NCBI GenBank assembly: GCA_050008715.1
Contig: JBEKMC010000034.1
Span: 1 to 28,713, forward strand
Length of the DNA stretch: 28,713 nucleotides
Direction: 5' to 3'
DNA from: JAKACA01 sp050008715
GTDB lineage: Bacteria > Actinomycetota > Acidimicrobiia > Acidimicrobiales > Bog-793
The translations under genes and the position numbers were made by a program. Under the pieces are notes generated by a model. The model did not search any database and had not been told where the DNA came from. It saw nothing but the letters and a program-made list of their open reading frames with translations. This document shows, piece after piece, positions 15,390 to 23,032 of the stretch; within the stretch, counting starts at the first letter, position 1, and every line of letters begins with the position of its first letter.

Positions 15390-16187
15390 TCAGATCGAGC
15401 GCCGGAGCAGCTCCGGTCCCGGTGGGCACGTGACCTGCGCTGCGACTTCACTCGGCTCGCCCGTCAGCTCCGGGCCGACGGCGAGGGCGAATCCGGACAA
15501 CGCGACGTGGTCGGCGACGTCGGCCGCCCGCTCGGCGGCCGACTCGAACAGCCGATCGGGCAGGGCGCGCCCGACACCGATCACGGCCCAGGCGGGAACG
15601 CCGGCGTCCTTGGCGGCGTGCATCGCTGCGGCGACGCCCGGCCCGACGAGTGCGCCAGACGTGCCGGCCGCCAGCACCTCCACGAGGAGGAGGGCAGCCC
15701 CGTCGAGGGCCTCGTCCTCCTCGCCCGCTGTCCAACCGGTCGCCCCCGAAACGCTGACCGACGCCAACGCCCGCATGTCCCGGCGCAGCGACCACGGCGA
15801 CCCGATCAGGCGCAACGGATACGGCTTGGACGACTCCAGCGCCGGGACGACGAGATCCACGGGAGCCGTCAGCACGATGACGTCCGAAGCGGTGAACGAT
15901 GAACGAAGCGCCCGGTCGACCCGGCCCGAGGTCGGGTCGGAGCACAGCTCGGCGGCAGCATGGCGGCCGGCTTCGAGAGGGTCGCCTGCCGTCGCCAGCC
16001 TCGCTCCGACCCACCACAGCGGGCCGCAGGCTGGATGGCGGTCGAGCAGCCGCCGGCACGCCGTGAGCAGGGCCGTCGGTTCCTGCTCGGCGAGCTCGGC
16101 GAGCGTCCAGGCTGCTTCGCTGCCGAGAGCGGCAGCGGGCTCGTCCTCGGCCCGGGCGATCCATCGGAGGCGCTCGATCGGATGCAT
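15390..16187 (-). CDS. Uncharacterised protein, possibly IF-2B-like fold
   Basis: Not firmly recognised. The 265-residue protein has a helical N-terminal part (1 to about 75, including CRRLLDRHPACGPLWWVGAR) and an alpha/beta C-terminal part. The stretch VEVLAAGTSGALVGPG followed by AAKDAGVPAWAVIGVGRALP recalls the nucleotide/sugar-phosphate binding core of the eIF-2B / ribose-1,5-bisphosphate isomerase group; this is a pattern impression, not a proven match. No signal peptide or transmembrane helix. Its ATG shares one base with the fumC stop (TGATG), so translation is probably coupled to fumarase. An upstream extension of the frame is antisense-like filler inside fumC. Confidence 0.6.
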   Translation of the reverse strand: MHPIERLRWIARAEDEPAAALGSEAAWTLAELAEQEPTALLTACRRLLDRHPACGPLWWVGARLATAGDPLEAGRHAAAELCSDPTSGRVDRALRSSFTASDVIVLTAPVDLVVPALESSKPYPLRLIGSPWSLRRDMRALASVSVSGATGWTAGEEDEALDGAALLLVEVLAAGTSGALVGPGVAAAMHAAKDAGVPAWAVIGVGRALPDRLFESAAERAADVADHVALSGFALAVGPELTGEPSEVAAQVTCPPGPELLRRSI

Positions 16188-17611
16188 CACCCTCCCACGA
16201 CGCCACCGCGAGTCATCGCGAGCACGTCGAGCGCCTTGTCCAGCTCGGCGTCGCCCATGAGGTCGAGCTCGCGGACCACGGTGCGCAGGTCCTTTCCCTC
16301 CGCCATGGCCTTCTTCACCACCTTTGCGGCGTTCTCGTAGCCGATGTAGGGGTTGAGCGACGTCACGATCGAGGGCGAGGACAAGGCGTAGGTACGGCAG
16401 CGCTCCTCGTCGGCCACGATCCCCGAGATGCACTTGTCGGCGAGCGTCCTCGACACCGATGCCAGCAATGCGATCGATTCGAGCAGGTTGCGACCGATCA
16501 CGGGCAGCATGACGTTCAGCTCGAAATTGCCGGCGGAGCCCCCGAACGCGACGGCTGCGTCGTTGCCGATGACCTGGGCGACCACCTGGCAGACGGCCTC
16601 CGGCACGACCGGGTTCACCTTGCCCGGCATGATCGACGAGCCCGGCTGGAGGTCAGGCAAGTGGATCTCCGCCAAGCCGCAGCGGGGACCCGACGACATC
16701 CAGCGCAGGTCGTTGGCGATCTTGTAGAGCGAGATGGCGACCGTGCGGCAGACGCCTGACGCCTCCACCAGGGCATCTCGTGCGCCTTGGGCTTCGAAGT
16801 GGTTGCGGGCCTCACTCAGCGGCAGCCCGGTCTGGCCGGCGAGCCGGGAGATGACCTTCGGGGCGAAGTCCGGCGGGGCGTTGAGGCCGGTCCCCACCGC
16901 CGTCCCGCCGAGCGGCAACTCTGCGACCCGGCCGAGCGCCCCCTCGAGGCGCTCGATACCGTGCTCGACCGCCGCCGCGTAGCCACCGAATTCCTGCCCG
17001 AGGGTGACCGGGGTGGCATCCATCAGGTGGGTACGGCCCGATTTCACGACCTCGGCGAAAGCGCCGGCCTTCTCGTTGAGGGCAGCGGCGAGGCTCCGCA
17101 GGGAGGGAACGAGATCGGTGACGATCCCGCCGGCGGCAGCCAGGTGAATCGCGCTCGGAAAACCGTCGTTCGACGACTGTGAGACATTCGGCTCGTTGTT
17201 CGGCCGAATCTCCCGCCCGAGCCGCTGACTGGCGATATGGGCGAGCACTTCGTTCATGTTCATGTTCGTGGACGTGCCCGAACCGGTCTGGAAGACGTCG
17301 ATCGGGAACTGGTCGTCGTGCGCTCCGGAAGCCACCTCTGCAGCGGCCGATTCAAGGGCGTCGGCGACGTCCGCATCGATCATCCCGATCTCGGCGTTGA
17401 CGGCAGCGGCGGCGCCCTTGATGAGCGCCAGGGCGGCGATCAGAGCCGGGTCCACCCGCTTGCCGGAAATCGGGAAGTTCTCCACCGCACGCTGGGTCTG
17501 CGCGCCCCAGGCGGCGCTCGCAGGGACCCGGATCTCGCCCATCGAATCGTGCTCGGTGCGAAAGTTCGCGACCTCGCCGTCACGCACATCTACGCTCGCT
17601 TCTGACGTCAT
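16187..17611 (-). CDS. fumC: Class II fumarate hydratase
   Basis: FumC interconverts fumarate and L-malate in the TCA cycle and works as a cytosolic homotetramer without an Fe-S cluster. The 474-residue protein matches the usual length (about 465). Visible motifs are TGSGTSTNMNMNEV (109-122), SGRTHLMDATPVTLGQE with the catalytic His195, and the family signature GSSIMPGKVNP (324-334) with the catalytic Ser loop. The ATG at 17611 is 6 bp behind a TACGGT -10 element. The downstream gene starts within the stop codon. It diverges from the NlpC/P60 gene across 166 bp. Fumarate/malate turnover also serves succinyl-CoA leaving the ethylmalonyl-CoA pathway. Confidence 0.97.
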   Translation of the reverse strand: MTSEASVDVRDGEVANFRTEHDSMGEIRVPASAAWGAQTQRAVENFPISGKRVDPALIAALALIKGAAAAVNAEIGMIDADVADALESAAAEVASGAHDDQFPIDVFQTGSGTSTNMNMNEVLAHIASQRLGREIRPNNEPNVSQSSNDGFPSAIHLAAAGGIVTDLVPSLRSLAAALNEKAGAFAEVVKSGRTHLMDATPVTLGQEFGGYAAAVEHGIERLEGALGRVAELPLGGTAVGTGLNAPPDFAPKVISRLAGQTGLPLSEARNHFEAQGARDALVEASGVCRTVAISLYKIANDLRWMSSGPRCGLAEIHLPDLQPGSSIMPGKVNPVVPEAVCQVVAQVIGNDAAVAFGGSAGNFELNVMLPVIGRNLLESIALLASVSRTLADKCISGIVADEERCRTYALSSPSIVTSLNPYIGYENAAKVVKKAMAEGKDLRTVVRELDLMGDAELDKALDVLAMTRGGVVGG

Positions 17612-17617
17612 GATCCA

Positions 17618-17623
17618 ACCGTA
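17618..17623 (-). promoter_or_regulatory. -10 element, leaderless-type, for fumC
   Basis: TACGGT on the minus strand, 6 bp before the fumC ATG. No clear -35 was found. Confidence 0.45.
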
Positions 17624-17695
17624 ATGTGTGAGGTGCATTACCCGCACTCGAACGACACCCAGACAGTCAAATTCGGCGAATGCGTTTAGCGGACT

Positions 17696-17730
17696 GGTGT
17701 TACGGGTATGTGACACCTTCGCTGCGAAGG
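17696..17730. promoter_or_regulatory. Two adjacent dyads upstream of the NlpC/P60 gene
   Basis: The first is GGTGT-T-AC-N6-GT-G-ACACC (17696-17717), with seven of eight arm positions matched. The second, CCTTCG-CTG-CGAAGG (17716-17730), is perfect and shares two bases with the first. Both lie just upstream of the -35 box at 17740. They may be regulator sites for the wall hydrolase gene; the regulator is unknown. Confidence 0.45.
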
Positions 17731-17739
17731 CCGTGAAGC

Positions 17740-17768
17740 TTGCGTTAGCTGACCCAGCAGGTTAGGTT
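17740..17768 (+). promoter_or_regulatory. Promoter of the NlpC/P60 gene
   Basis: TTGCGT (17740-17745), 17-bp spacer, TAGGTT (17763-17768), then only 9 bp to the GTG start. It is the best -35/-10 pair in the window. It predicts a leaderless or nearly leaderless mRNA, in line with the absence of a well-placed ribosome site. Confidence 0.6.
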
Positions 17769-17777
17769 CGCCTTATT

Positions 17778-18956
17778 GTGAGACCTGCCGAGGGGAGCCT
17801 CGCGGCCGCACGTACCCGGGGAGTCAGTGGACTCCGGGGCCGTTACGAGGGACGGCGACGCCGTCTTTCGTTCTTGGCCCTCGGCGCTGCGGCGCTGCTG
17901 TGTGGTGCTGTTGTGCCCGTGATCGCCCAGACACCAGCGACCGCCGGAACCATCCAGACGCTGCAGGAAAAAGCGGCAGCCCTGGCCAGCGAGATCAATG
18001 CCGCCTACGCGAAGTTGTCCGTCCTCGACGAGGCGTACAACCAGGCCGAGACGGCGATCTCGGGGCTGAAGACGGACGTCGTCCACCAGAACCAGGCGAT
18101 CGGCGCCAGCCAGCACCAGCTGGCCAGCGACAACGCCCACCTCCGCAATGTCGCCATCGACGAGTACGTGAACGGGGCTGCGAGCGGGTTCTCCGTGTTC
18201 ATGAACGGCAACCAGCAGCAGCTGCCGGCCCAGCAGGCGTACCTGTCGGCCGCGTCGAGCAATCTGGACGTCGCCGTCTCGAGCGTGAAGATCGACCACC
18301 ACGAGCTGGCCGTGCACAAGCAGCAGTTGCAGCAGTCCGAAGCGACCGAGGTCGCCTACCTGCACCGAATCTCGAGCGACGTGTCACAGGCGAAGGCCGT
18401 GACAGCCAACCTCGAGGCTGCTCTCTCGCAGGTGAAGGGCCAGTTGGCGCAAGCGGTCGCAGCCCAGGAGAAGGCACAGGCGGCAGCACTCGCAGCCCAG
18501 GAGGCCAAGGCAGCCGCCCAGCAGCCGCCACCGCCACCGCCACCGCCGATCAACCCGAATCCGCCAGGTGGCGGCGGCGTCACCGGCAGTGGCTCGGGCG
18601 CGGCTGCCGTCAAGGCAGCTGAGTCCCAGCTGGGCGTCCCTTACGTGTGGGGCGGAGCAACCCCAGGCGTCGGATTCGACTGCTCGGGCCTCACGATGTG
18701 GTCATGGGGGCAGGCCGGCGTCAGCCTTGCCCACGGCGCCACCGACCAGTACTACGAGATCGCCCACGTCTCGATGTCGAACCTGGAGCCCGGTGACCTC
18801 ATCTTCTACGGCGACTCCGGCTACCTCTACCACGTGGTGATGTACGTCGGGTCGGGCCCGTACGGCTCGGACACGGTGATCCAGGCCGAGGAGACCGGCA
18901 CGAACGTCATGTTCTCGCCCATCCCTCCGGGTGCCTACGGAGCCGGCCAGCCCTGA
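17778..18956 (+). CDS. Secreted NlpC/P60 peptidoglycan endopeptidase (RipA-like)
   Basis: A cell-wall hydrolase (392 residues) that would cut peptide stems of peptidoglycan, probably at division. An Arg-rich n-region and a hydrophobic segment at about 31-50 form a signal peptide. A long coiled coil (about 58-245, Ala/Gln-rich) follows, then a Pro-rich hinge (about 248-262) and the NlpC/P60 domain (about 275-385). The domain has Cys302 in FDCSGL and His352 in YHVVMYVG. This coiled coil plus NlpC/P60 layout is that of actinobacterial RipA/Cgl2188-type proteins, where the coiled coil is thought to control activity. The GTG at 17778 lies 9 bp after a TAGGTT -10 box. A GNRA-loop hairpin follows the stop. 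Confidence 0.92.
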   Translation: MRPAEGSLAAARTRGVSGLRGRYEGRRRRLSFLALGAAALLCGAVVPVIAQTPATAGTIQTLQEKAAALASEINAAYAKLSVLDEAYNQAETAISGLKTDVVHQNQAIGASQHQLASDNAHLRNVAIDEYVNGAASGFSVFMNGNQQQLPAQQAYLSAASSNLDVAVSSVKIDHHELAVHKQQLQQSEATEVAYLHRISSDVSQAKAVTANLEAALSQVKGQLAQAVAAQEKAQAAALAAQEAKAAAQQPPPPPPPPINPNPPGGGGVTGSGSGAAAVKAAESQLGVPYVWGGATPGVGFDCSGLTMWSWGQAGVSLAHGATDQYYEIAHVSMSNLEPGDLIFYGDSGYLYHVVMYVGSGPYGSDTVIQAEETGTNVMFSPIPPGAYGAGQP

Positions 18957-18962
18957 GCCGTT

Positions 18963-18982
18963 CGCCGGGAGCAATCCCGGCG
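18963..18982 (+). terminator. Stem-loop with GCAA tetraloop after the NlpC/P60 gene
   Basis: CGCCGGGA-GCAA-TCCCGGCG, an 8-bp perfect stem closed by a GNRA-type loop, begins 6 bp after the stop codon. There is no T-tract. A weaker CGTCGT-CGTG-ACGACG hairpin at 19009-19024 could serve the convergent SDR gene. Confidence 0.6.
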
Positions 18983-19056
18983 GCCCTGCAACCCCACCCG
19001 GTCCTCCTCGTCGTCGTGACGACGGAAGTGGGCGCGCCGCACCACCCGCGTGCTGC

Positions 19057-19896
19057 TCAGACGCCCTTGTGGAGCTCCTCGTCGGCCGCCAGCCCCGCGG
19101 GGGGCGTGCGCCCGGCCGCATCGCCCCGAGGACCTGGCACGCCGGCAAACCGGTACGCCGTCGGCTCCCGGTTCATCTGGCACACCCACGCCTGACCGGT
19201 CTCGGGCCCGACGACGCGGCCGAACACGGCTTCGGCGATGTCCTCCACGGGGATGAGCGGGAAGTTGGCCGCATCCGCGAGTGCTCGCGCGTCCGGGCCG
19301 AGCAAGGGGGTGTTGACGAGCCCCGGGCAGATGGCGTTGATCGAGATGTGCTTGATGCTGAGCTGGGGCGCGAGCGCTCGCACGAGGCCGACGACTGCCG
19401 TCTTCGTCATGGCGTAGACCGGATCGGGCGAGTAGGCGATGAGACCCGCGAGCGAGGCGGTCGCAACGATCGCACCACCGTGGCGGCGCTCCATGGCCGG
19501 CGTCACGGCTCGCACGCCGAAGAACACGCCGTCGACGTTCGCCCGGAGGATCCGCCGGTACTGGTCGTCGGTCACCTCGGTGATATCGGCCCCCGGAGTG
19601 ACCACTCCGGCGTTCAGGAAGGCGACGTCGATGCCGCCGAAGTGCTCCTCGACCTCGGCCACGGCGCGCTGCCAGTCGGTCGGCTCCCCCACGTCGAGGT
19701 GGACGAAACGCCCCTCGAGCTCGCCGGCGGCGGCCACCCCTGCCTCGGCATCGATGTCGGCGACGGCGATGTGTGCGCCGGACGCCCGCAGCCGCCGCGC
19801 CGTCGCGAGGCCGATGCCGGAGGCGCCCCCGGTCACGAGCGCCACCTTGCCGTGGAGCTCGCCCGTGGCGTCGTGCAGGTCGTCACGTGCGGTCAT
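19057..19896 (-). CDS. Short-chain dehydrogenase/reductase
   Basis: A classical SDR (279 residues) that would oxidise or reduce an alcohol/ketone with NAD(P). It has the cofactor motif TGGASGIG, VADIDAE with an acidic residue after strand 2 (favouring NAD), LNAG, catalytic Ser in TASLAG, and the YAMTK active-site pair, with PGLVNTPL near the end of the core. The C-terminal tail of about 30 residues is charged and unlike the compact core. The ATG at 19896 has a TACCGT -10 element 6 bp upstream. It diverges from the quinone oxidoreductase gene across 57 bp. The substrate is unknown; a 3-hydroxyacyl or hydroxybutyrate-type substrate would suit the neighbouring acetoacetyl-CoA synthetase, but nothing in the sequence proves it. 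Confidence 0.88.
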   Translation of the reverse strand: MTARDDLHDATGELHGKVALVTGGASGIGLATARRLRASGAHIAVADIDAEAGVAAAGELEGRFVHLDVGEPTDWQRAVAEVEEHFGGIDVAFLNAGVVTPGADITEVTDDQYRRILRANVDGVFFGVRAVTPAMERRHGGAIVATASLAGLIAYSPDPVYAMTKTAVVGLVRALAPQLSIKHISINAICPGLVNTPLLGPDARALADAANFPLIPVEDIAEAVFGRVVGPETGQAWVCQMNREPTAYRFAGVPGPRGDAAGRTPPAGLAADEELHKGV

Positions 19897-19902
19897 GCCC
19901 GG

Positions 19903-19908
19903 ACGGTA
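19903..19908 (-). promoter_or_regulatory. -10 element, leaderless-type, for the SDR gene
   Basis: TACCGT on the minus strand, 6 bp before the ATG at 19896. There is no ribosome site in the gap. Confidence 0.45.
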
Positions 19909-19940
19909 GCCGACCGGCATCGAGGCAGCCACGTCCCGCC

Positions 19941-19946
19941 TACAGT
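19941..19946 (+). promoter_or_regulatory. -10 element, leaderless-type, for the quinone oxidoreductase gene
   Basis: TACAGT, 7 bp before the GTG at 19954. No clear -35. It shares the 57-bp divergent region with the SDR promoter. Confidence 0.45.
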
Positions 19947-19953
19947 GCGAGTC

Positions 19954-20940
19954 GTGCGAGCCGTCGTGATCCAAGACCGGCAGGTGACCATCGGCGAGCG
20001 GCCCGATCCGGTACCGAGTGCCGGTGAGCTCCTCGTCAGGGTCGAAGCTGCTGGTCTCAACGGCGCCGACCTCATGCAACGTGCCGGTCTGTACCCACCA
20101 CCGCCGGGCATCCCGGTCGACATCCCCGGCCTCGAGCTTGCCGGCGTCGTGGTCGCGACGGGCGACGGCTGTGAGCGGTTCGGTGTCGGCGATCGGGTCA
20201 TGTCCATCGTGGGCGGTGCCGCCCAGGCCGAGCTGGCGATCGTCCCGGAGGTGACGGCGATCGCCGTGCCGGCGGCGGTGACGTGGGCAGAGGCGGGAGG
20301 TTTCTGCGAAGTGTTCATCACCGCCCACGATGCGGTCTGCACCCAGGGCTCCCTAGCCGCAGGTGAACGCCTCCTCGTGACCGGCGCCGCCGGAGGAGTC
20401 GGGCTTGCCGGCATCCAGATCGGGCGCCTCCGAGGCGCCGACGTGGTCGCCAGCGTCCACCGCAGCGAGCTGCGCGATCGCGTGGCGGCGTTCGGCGCGA
20501 CGGTCGTCGACCCGTCCGAAGTGGGCGAGCACGGGCCGTACGACGTGGTGCTCGAGCTCGTCGGTGCTCCGAATCTCGCCACGAACCTCGGGGCGCTCGC
20601 GACCGCCGGCCGCATCGTCGTCATCGGTGTCGGCGGGGGGGCGCGCACCGAGGTCGACCTGCTGCAGATCATGGCGAAACGCGCCGTGCTCCGCGGCTCC
20701 ACGCTCCGTGCCCGCCCGATCGACGCCAAAGCGACGGCCACGGCACTGACCGAGGGCGAGGTGTTGGGAGCTTTGGCCTCCGGTGCGGTTCGCGTCCGCG
20801 TGGAGGCGACCTACCCGTTGGAGGCCGTAGAGCAGGCCTACGAGCGCTTTGCCGCCGGTGGCAAGCTCGGCAAGATCGTCCTGTTGGCCGGCGACGAGGC
20901 GCCCGAGCGCGCCCGCACGCCGGCGACAGCCGGCCCGTGA
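19954..20940 (+). CDS. PIG3-family NAD(P)H quinone oxidoreductase
   Basis: A zinc-free medium-chain dehydrogenase/reductase (328 residues) that reduces quinones or enones with NAD(P)H. The segment AAGLNGADLMQRAGLYPPPPG is the PIG3 hallmark, IPGLELAGVV and GDRVMSIVGGAAQAE follow, and the nucleotide-binding motif is TGAAGGVG. The zinc-ligand cysteines of alcohol dehydrogenases are absent. The GTG at 19954 matches the start of homologues (MRAVVI) and follows a TACAGT -10 box by 7 bp. Its TGA overlaps the GTG of the acetoacetyl-CoA synthetase gene by four bases, so the two are probably coupled. The C-terminal Arg/Pro/Ala tail is non-conserved in appearance. Confidence 0.9.
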   Translation: MRAVVIQDRQVTIGERPDPVPSAGELLVRVEAAGLNGADLMQRAGLYPPPPGIPVDIPGLELAGVVVATGDGCERFGVGDRVMSIVGGAAQAELAIVPEVTAIAVPAAVTWAEAGGFCEVFITAHDAVCTQGSLAAGERLLVTGAAGGVGLAGIQIGRLRGADVVASVHRSELRDRVAAFGATVVDPSEVGEHGPYDVVLELVGAPNLATNLGALATAGRIVVIGVGGGARTEVDLLQIMAKRAVLRGSTLRARPIDAKATATALTEGEVLGALASGAVRVRVEATYPLEAVEQAYERFAAGGKLGKIVLLAGDEAPERARTPATAGP

Positions 20941-22979
20941 CCGCCGCCCGGGAAGGCGATCTCGTCTTCCAGCCCACACCGGAGCGGATCGAGCGGGCCC
21001 AGCTGACCGCTTTCATGACCTGGTTGCGGAGTCGTGACATCGTCGATGTCACGACTTACGCGGAGCTTCACACCTGGTCGGTGGATCACCTGGCATCGTT
21101 CTGGTCCGCTCTGGCGGAGTGGGATGGTGTCATCTGGCGGCAGCCACCCGAGGGCGACGTGCTCAGCGGAGGCAACGGAGCCGAGGGTGTGCGGTGGTTT
21201 CCCGGCTCGGAGCTCAACTACGCCGACCACGTCCTCCGCCAGAGCCCCGAGGCTCTGGCGCTGATCGCCGTCGACGAGTCCGGTGACCGGCAAGAGGTCT
21301 CCTATGGCGAGCTGGCAGGGATGGCCGGCGCCGCCGCCGCCGGGCTCCGCCGCCTCGGCGTCACCGCGGGGGACCGGGTGGCCGCCGTGTTGCCGAACGG
21401 GTTGCAGGCGGTGGTGGCCTTCCTCGCAACCGCAGGCCTCGGGGCGATCTGGTCGAGCTGTGCCCCCGAGTTCGGCGCCTCGAGCATGGCTGACCGCTTC
21501 CAGCAGATCCGCCCGCGCGTGCTCATCGTTGCCGACGGCTACCGCTACGGCGGCAAGGACTTCCCGCTCGCCTCGAAGACCGCAGAGCTCGTCTCGGCGC
21601 TGCACGACCTCACGGCCATCGTCGAGGTACCGGTGCTGCGCGTCCCCTCCGGCGGCGGCGCGGCTCCGCAGGACCGGCCGGGTGAGGACCGGCCTGATGG
21701 GGACTGGCCTGATGGGGATCGGGGCGTGCCCACTCGACTCGGTTGGGCGCAGCTCGTGTCCGATCCTGAGCCCCTCGCGCCGATCGGCGTGGCATTCGAC
21801 CATCCGTTGTGGATCCTGTACTCGTCCGGCACGACCGGGCTTCCCAAGCCGATCGTCCACGGTCACGGTGGGATCGTCCTCGAGCACGTGAAGGCGACGC
21901 GTCTGCACAGTGACTTCGGACCGGGCGAGCGGGCGTTCTGGTTCAGCACGACCGGCTGGATGATGTGGAACTTCCTCATCGGCGGCCTGCTCAGCGGGGC
22001 GACGATCGTCTGCTACGACGGCAGCCCGGTCTACCCCGACCAGATGGCGTTGTGGCGGATGGCGGCACACGAACGCGTCACGTTCTTCGGCACGAGCGCA
22101 CCGTTCATCGAGGCGTGCCGCAAGGCCGGGTTGTCGCCGCGCGAGGTGGTGGATCTCTCCGCCGTGCACTCGATCGGCTCGACGGGGTCGCCGTTGCCAC
22201 CGGAAGGCTTCGGCTGGGCGTCGACCGCCATCGGCGACGACGTCCTCGTCGGATCGGTCTCCGGGGGCACCGACGTCTGCACCGGTTTCCTGCACTCGAG
22301 CCCGCTACTGCCCGTGCACGCCGGCGAGCTGCAGTGTGCGGCCCTCGGGTGCGCGGCCGAGGCCTTCGACCCGCTCGGCCGTCCCGTCGTCGGCGAAGTC
22401 GGCGAGCTCGTCGTGACGAGGGCGATGCCGTCGATGCCGGTGGGTTTCTGGGGGGACGAAGACGGGAGTCGCCTGCATTCCAGTTACTTCGCCGACTACT
22501 CCGGTGTCAGGCGCCACGGCGACTGGGTGAAGCGGACCGAGCGGGACACGTTCGTCGTCTACGGGCGGTCCGATGCCACGCTCAACCGCGGCGGCGTCCG
22601 CATGGGCACCGCCGAGTTCTACCGCGTCGTAGAGGCGATCGACGGCGTGGGCGAGAGCCTCGTCGTCGACACGACCGAGCTCGGCCGCGACGGCGAGCTC
22701 GTGCTCCTCGTCGTCGCGGCAGCCGGCGCCGACACGGGCGACCTCGAAGGGCGCATCCGGGAGACGCTGCGCGAGCGCCTGTCGCCGCGGCACGTGCCCG
22801 ATCGCGTGCTCTTCGCAGAAGGCCTGCCCCGTACCCTGAACGGCAAGCGGGTCGAGGTGCCGATCCGGCGCATTCTCCTCGGCAGCTCTCCGGATGGCGC
22901 CGTCTCGAGGGACTCGCTGGCGAACCCGGAGTCTCTCGACAGCCTGCTCGACGTGCTGCGGGACGCCAGCCTGCTCTGA
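20937..22979 (+). CDS. aacS: Acetoacetyl-CoA synthetase
   Basis: AacS ligates acetoacetate to CoA with ATP, returning ketone or polyhydroxybutyrate-derived C4 units to central metabolism. The 680-residue ANL-superfamily enzyme has WFPGSELNYADHVL in the N-terminal ACS-type domain, IWSSCAPEFGASSMADRFQQ (typical of AacS), the AMP-binding P-loop SSGTTGLPKP from residue 296, STTGWMMWN, the VYGRSDATLNRGGVRMG hinge region, and the catalytic Lys637 in NGKRVEVP. It is slightly longer than usual (about 650), partly through a 5-residue repeat insert at about 246-260. The GTG start overlaps the preceding stop (GTGA). Acetoacetyl-CoA is an entry metabolite of the ethylmalonyl-CoA pathway, which fits the window. 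Confidence 0.93.
   Translation: MTAAREGDLVFQPTPERIERAQLTAFMTWLRSRDIVDVTTYAELHTWSVDHLASFWSALAEWDGVIWRQPPEGDVLSGGNGAEGVRWFPGSELNYADHVLRQSPEALALIAVDESGDRQEVSYGELAGMAGAAAAGLRRLGVTAGDRVAAVLPNGLQAVVAFLATAGLGAIWSSCAPEFGASSMADRFQQIRPRVLIVADGYRYGGKDFPLASKTAELVSALHDLTAIVEVPVLRVPSGGGAAPQDRPGEDRPDGDWPDGDRGVPTRLGWAQLVSDPEPLAPIGVAFDHPLWILYSSGTTGLPKPIVHGHGGIVLEHVKATRLHSDFGPGERAFWFSTTGWMMWNFLIGGLLSGATIVCYDGSPVYPDQMALWRMAAHERVTFFGTSAPFIEACRKAGLSPREVVDLSAVHSIGSTGSPLPPEGFGWASTAIGDDVLVGSVSGGTDVCTGFLHSSPLLPVHAGELQCAALGCAAEAFDPLGRPVVGEVGELVVTRAMPSMPVGFWGDEDGSRLHSSYFADYSGVRRHGDWVKRTERDTFVVYGRSDATLNRGGVRMGTAEFYRVVEAIDGVGESLVVDTTELGRDGELVLLVVAAAGADTGDLEGRIRETLRERLSPRHVPDRVLFAEGLPRTLNGKRVEVPIRRILLGSSPDGAVSRDSLANPESLDSLLDVLRDASLL
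21672..21716 (+). repeat. 15-bp tandem repeat inside aacS
   Basis: Three imperfect copies of GACCGGCCTGATGGG; the second is the consensus, the third differs at one base and the first at four. They encode an acidic DRPGE/DRPDG/DWPDG insert in a surface loop before the P-loop. The frame is kept by the 15-bp period. Confidence 0.85.
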
Positions 22980-23020
22980 GCGTTCCACCCTGCCGGGGCC
23001 GGCGGTCACCTGCGGTCTCC

Positions 23021-23026
23021 TAGGCT
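23021..23026 (+). promoter_or_regulatory. -10 element, leaderless-type, for the lipoprotein gene
   Basis: TAGGCT, 6 bp before the GTG at 23033, in the 53-bp gap after aacS. No ribosome site precedes the GTG. Confidence 0.45.
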
Positions 23027-23032
23027 CTCGCC

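Noticed and set aside
17612..17777. c-di-AMP (ydaO-type) riboswitch before the NlpC/P60 gene
   Set aside because: The conserved core segments of that riboswitch were not seen, and the best promoter leaves almost no leader RNA.
20838..22295. 485-codon minus-strand frame opposite aacS
   Set aside because: Shadow frame with no recognisable motif, opposite a full acetoacetyl-CoA synthetase.
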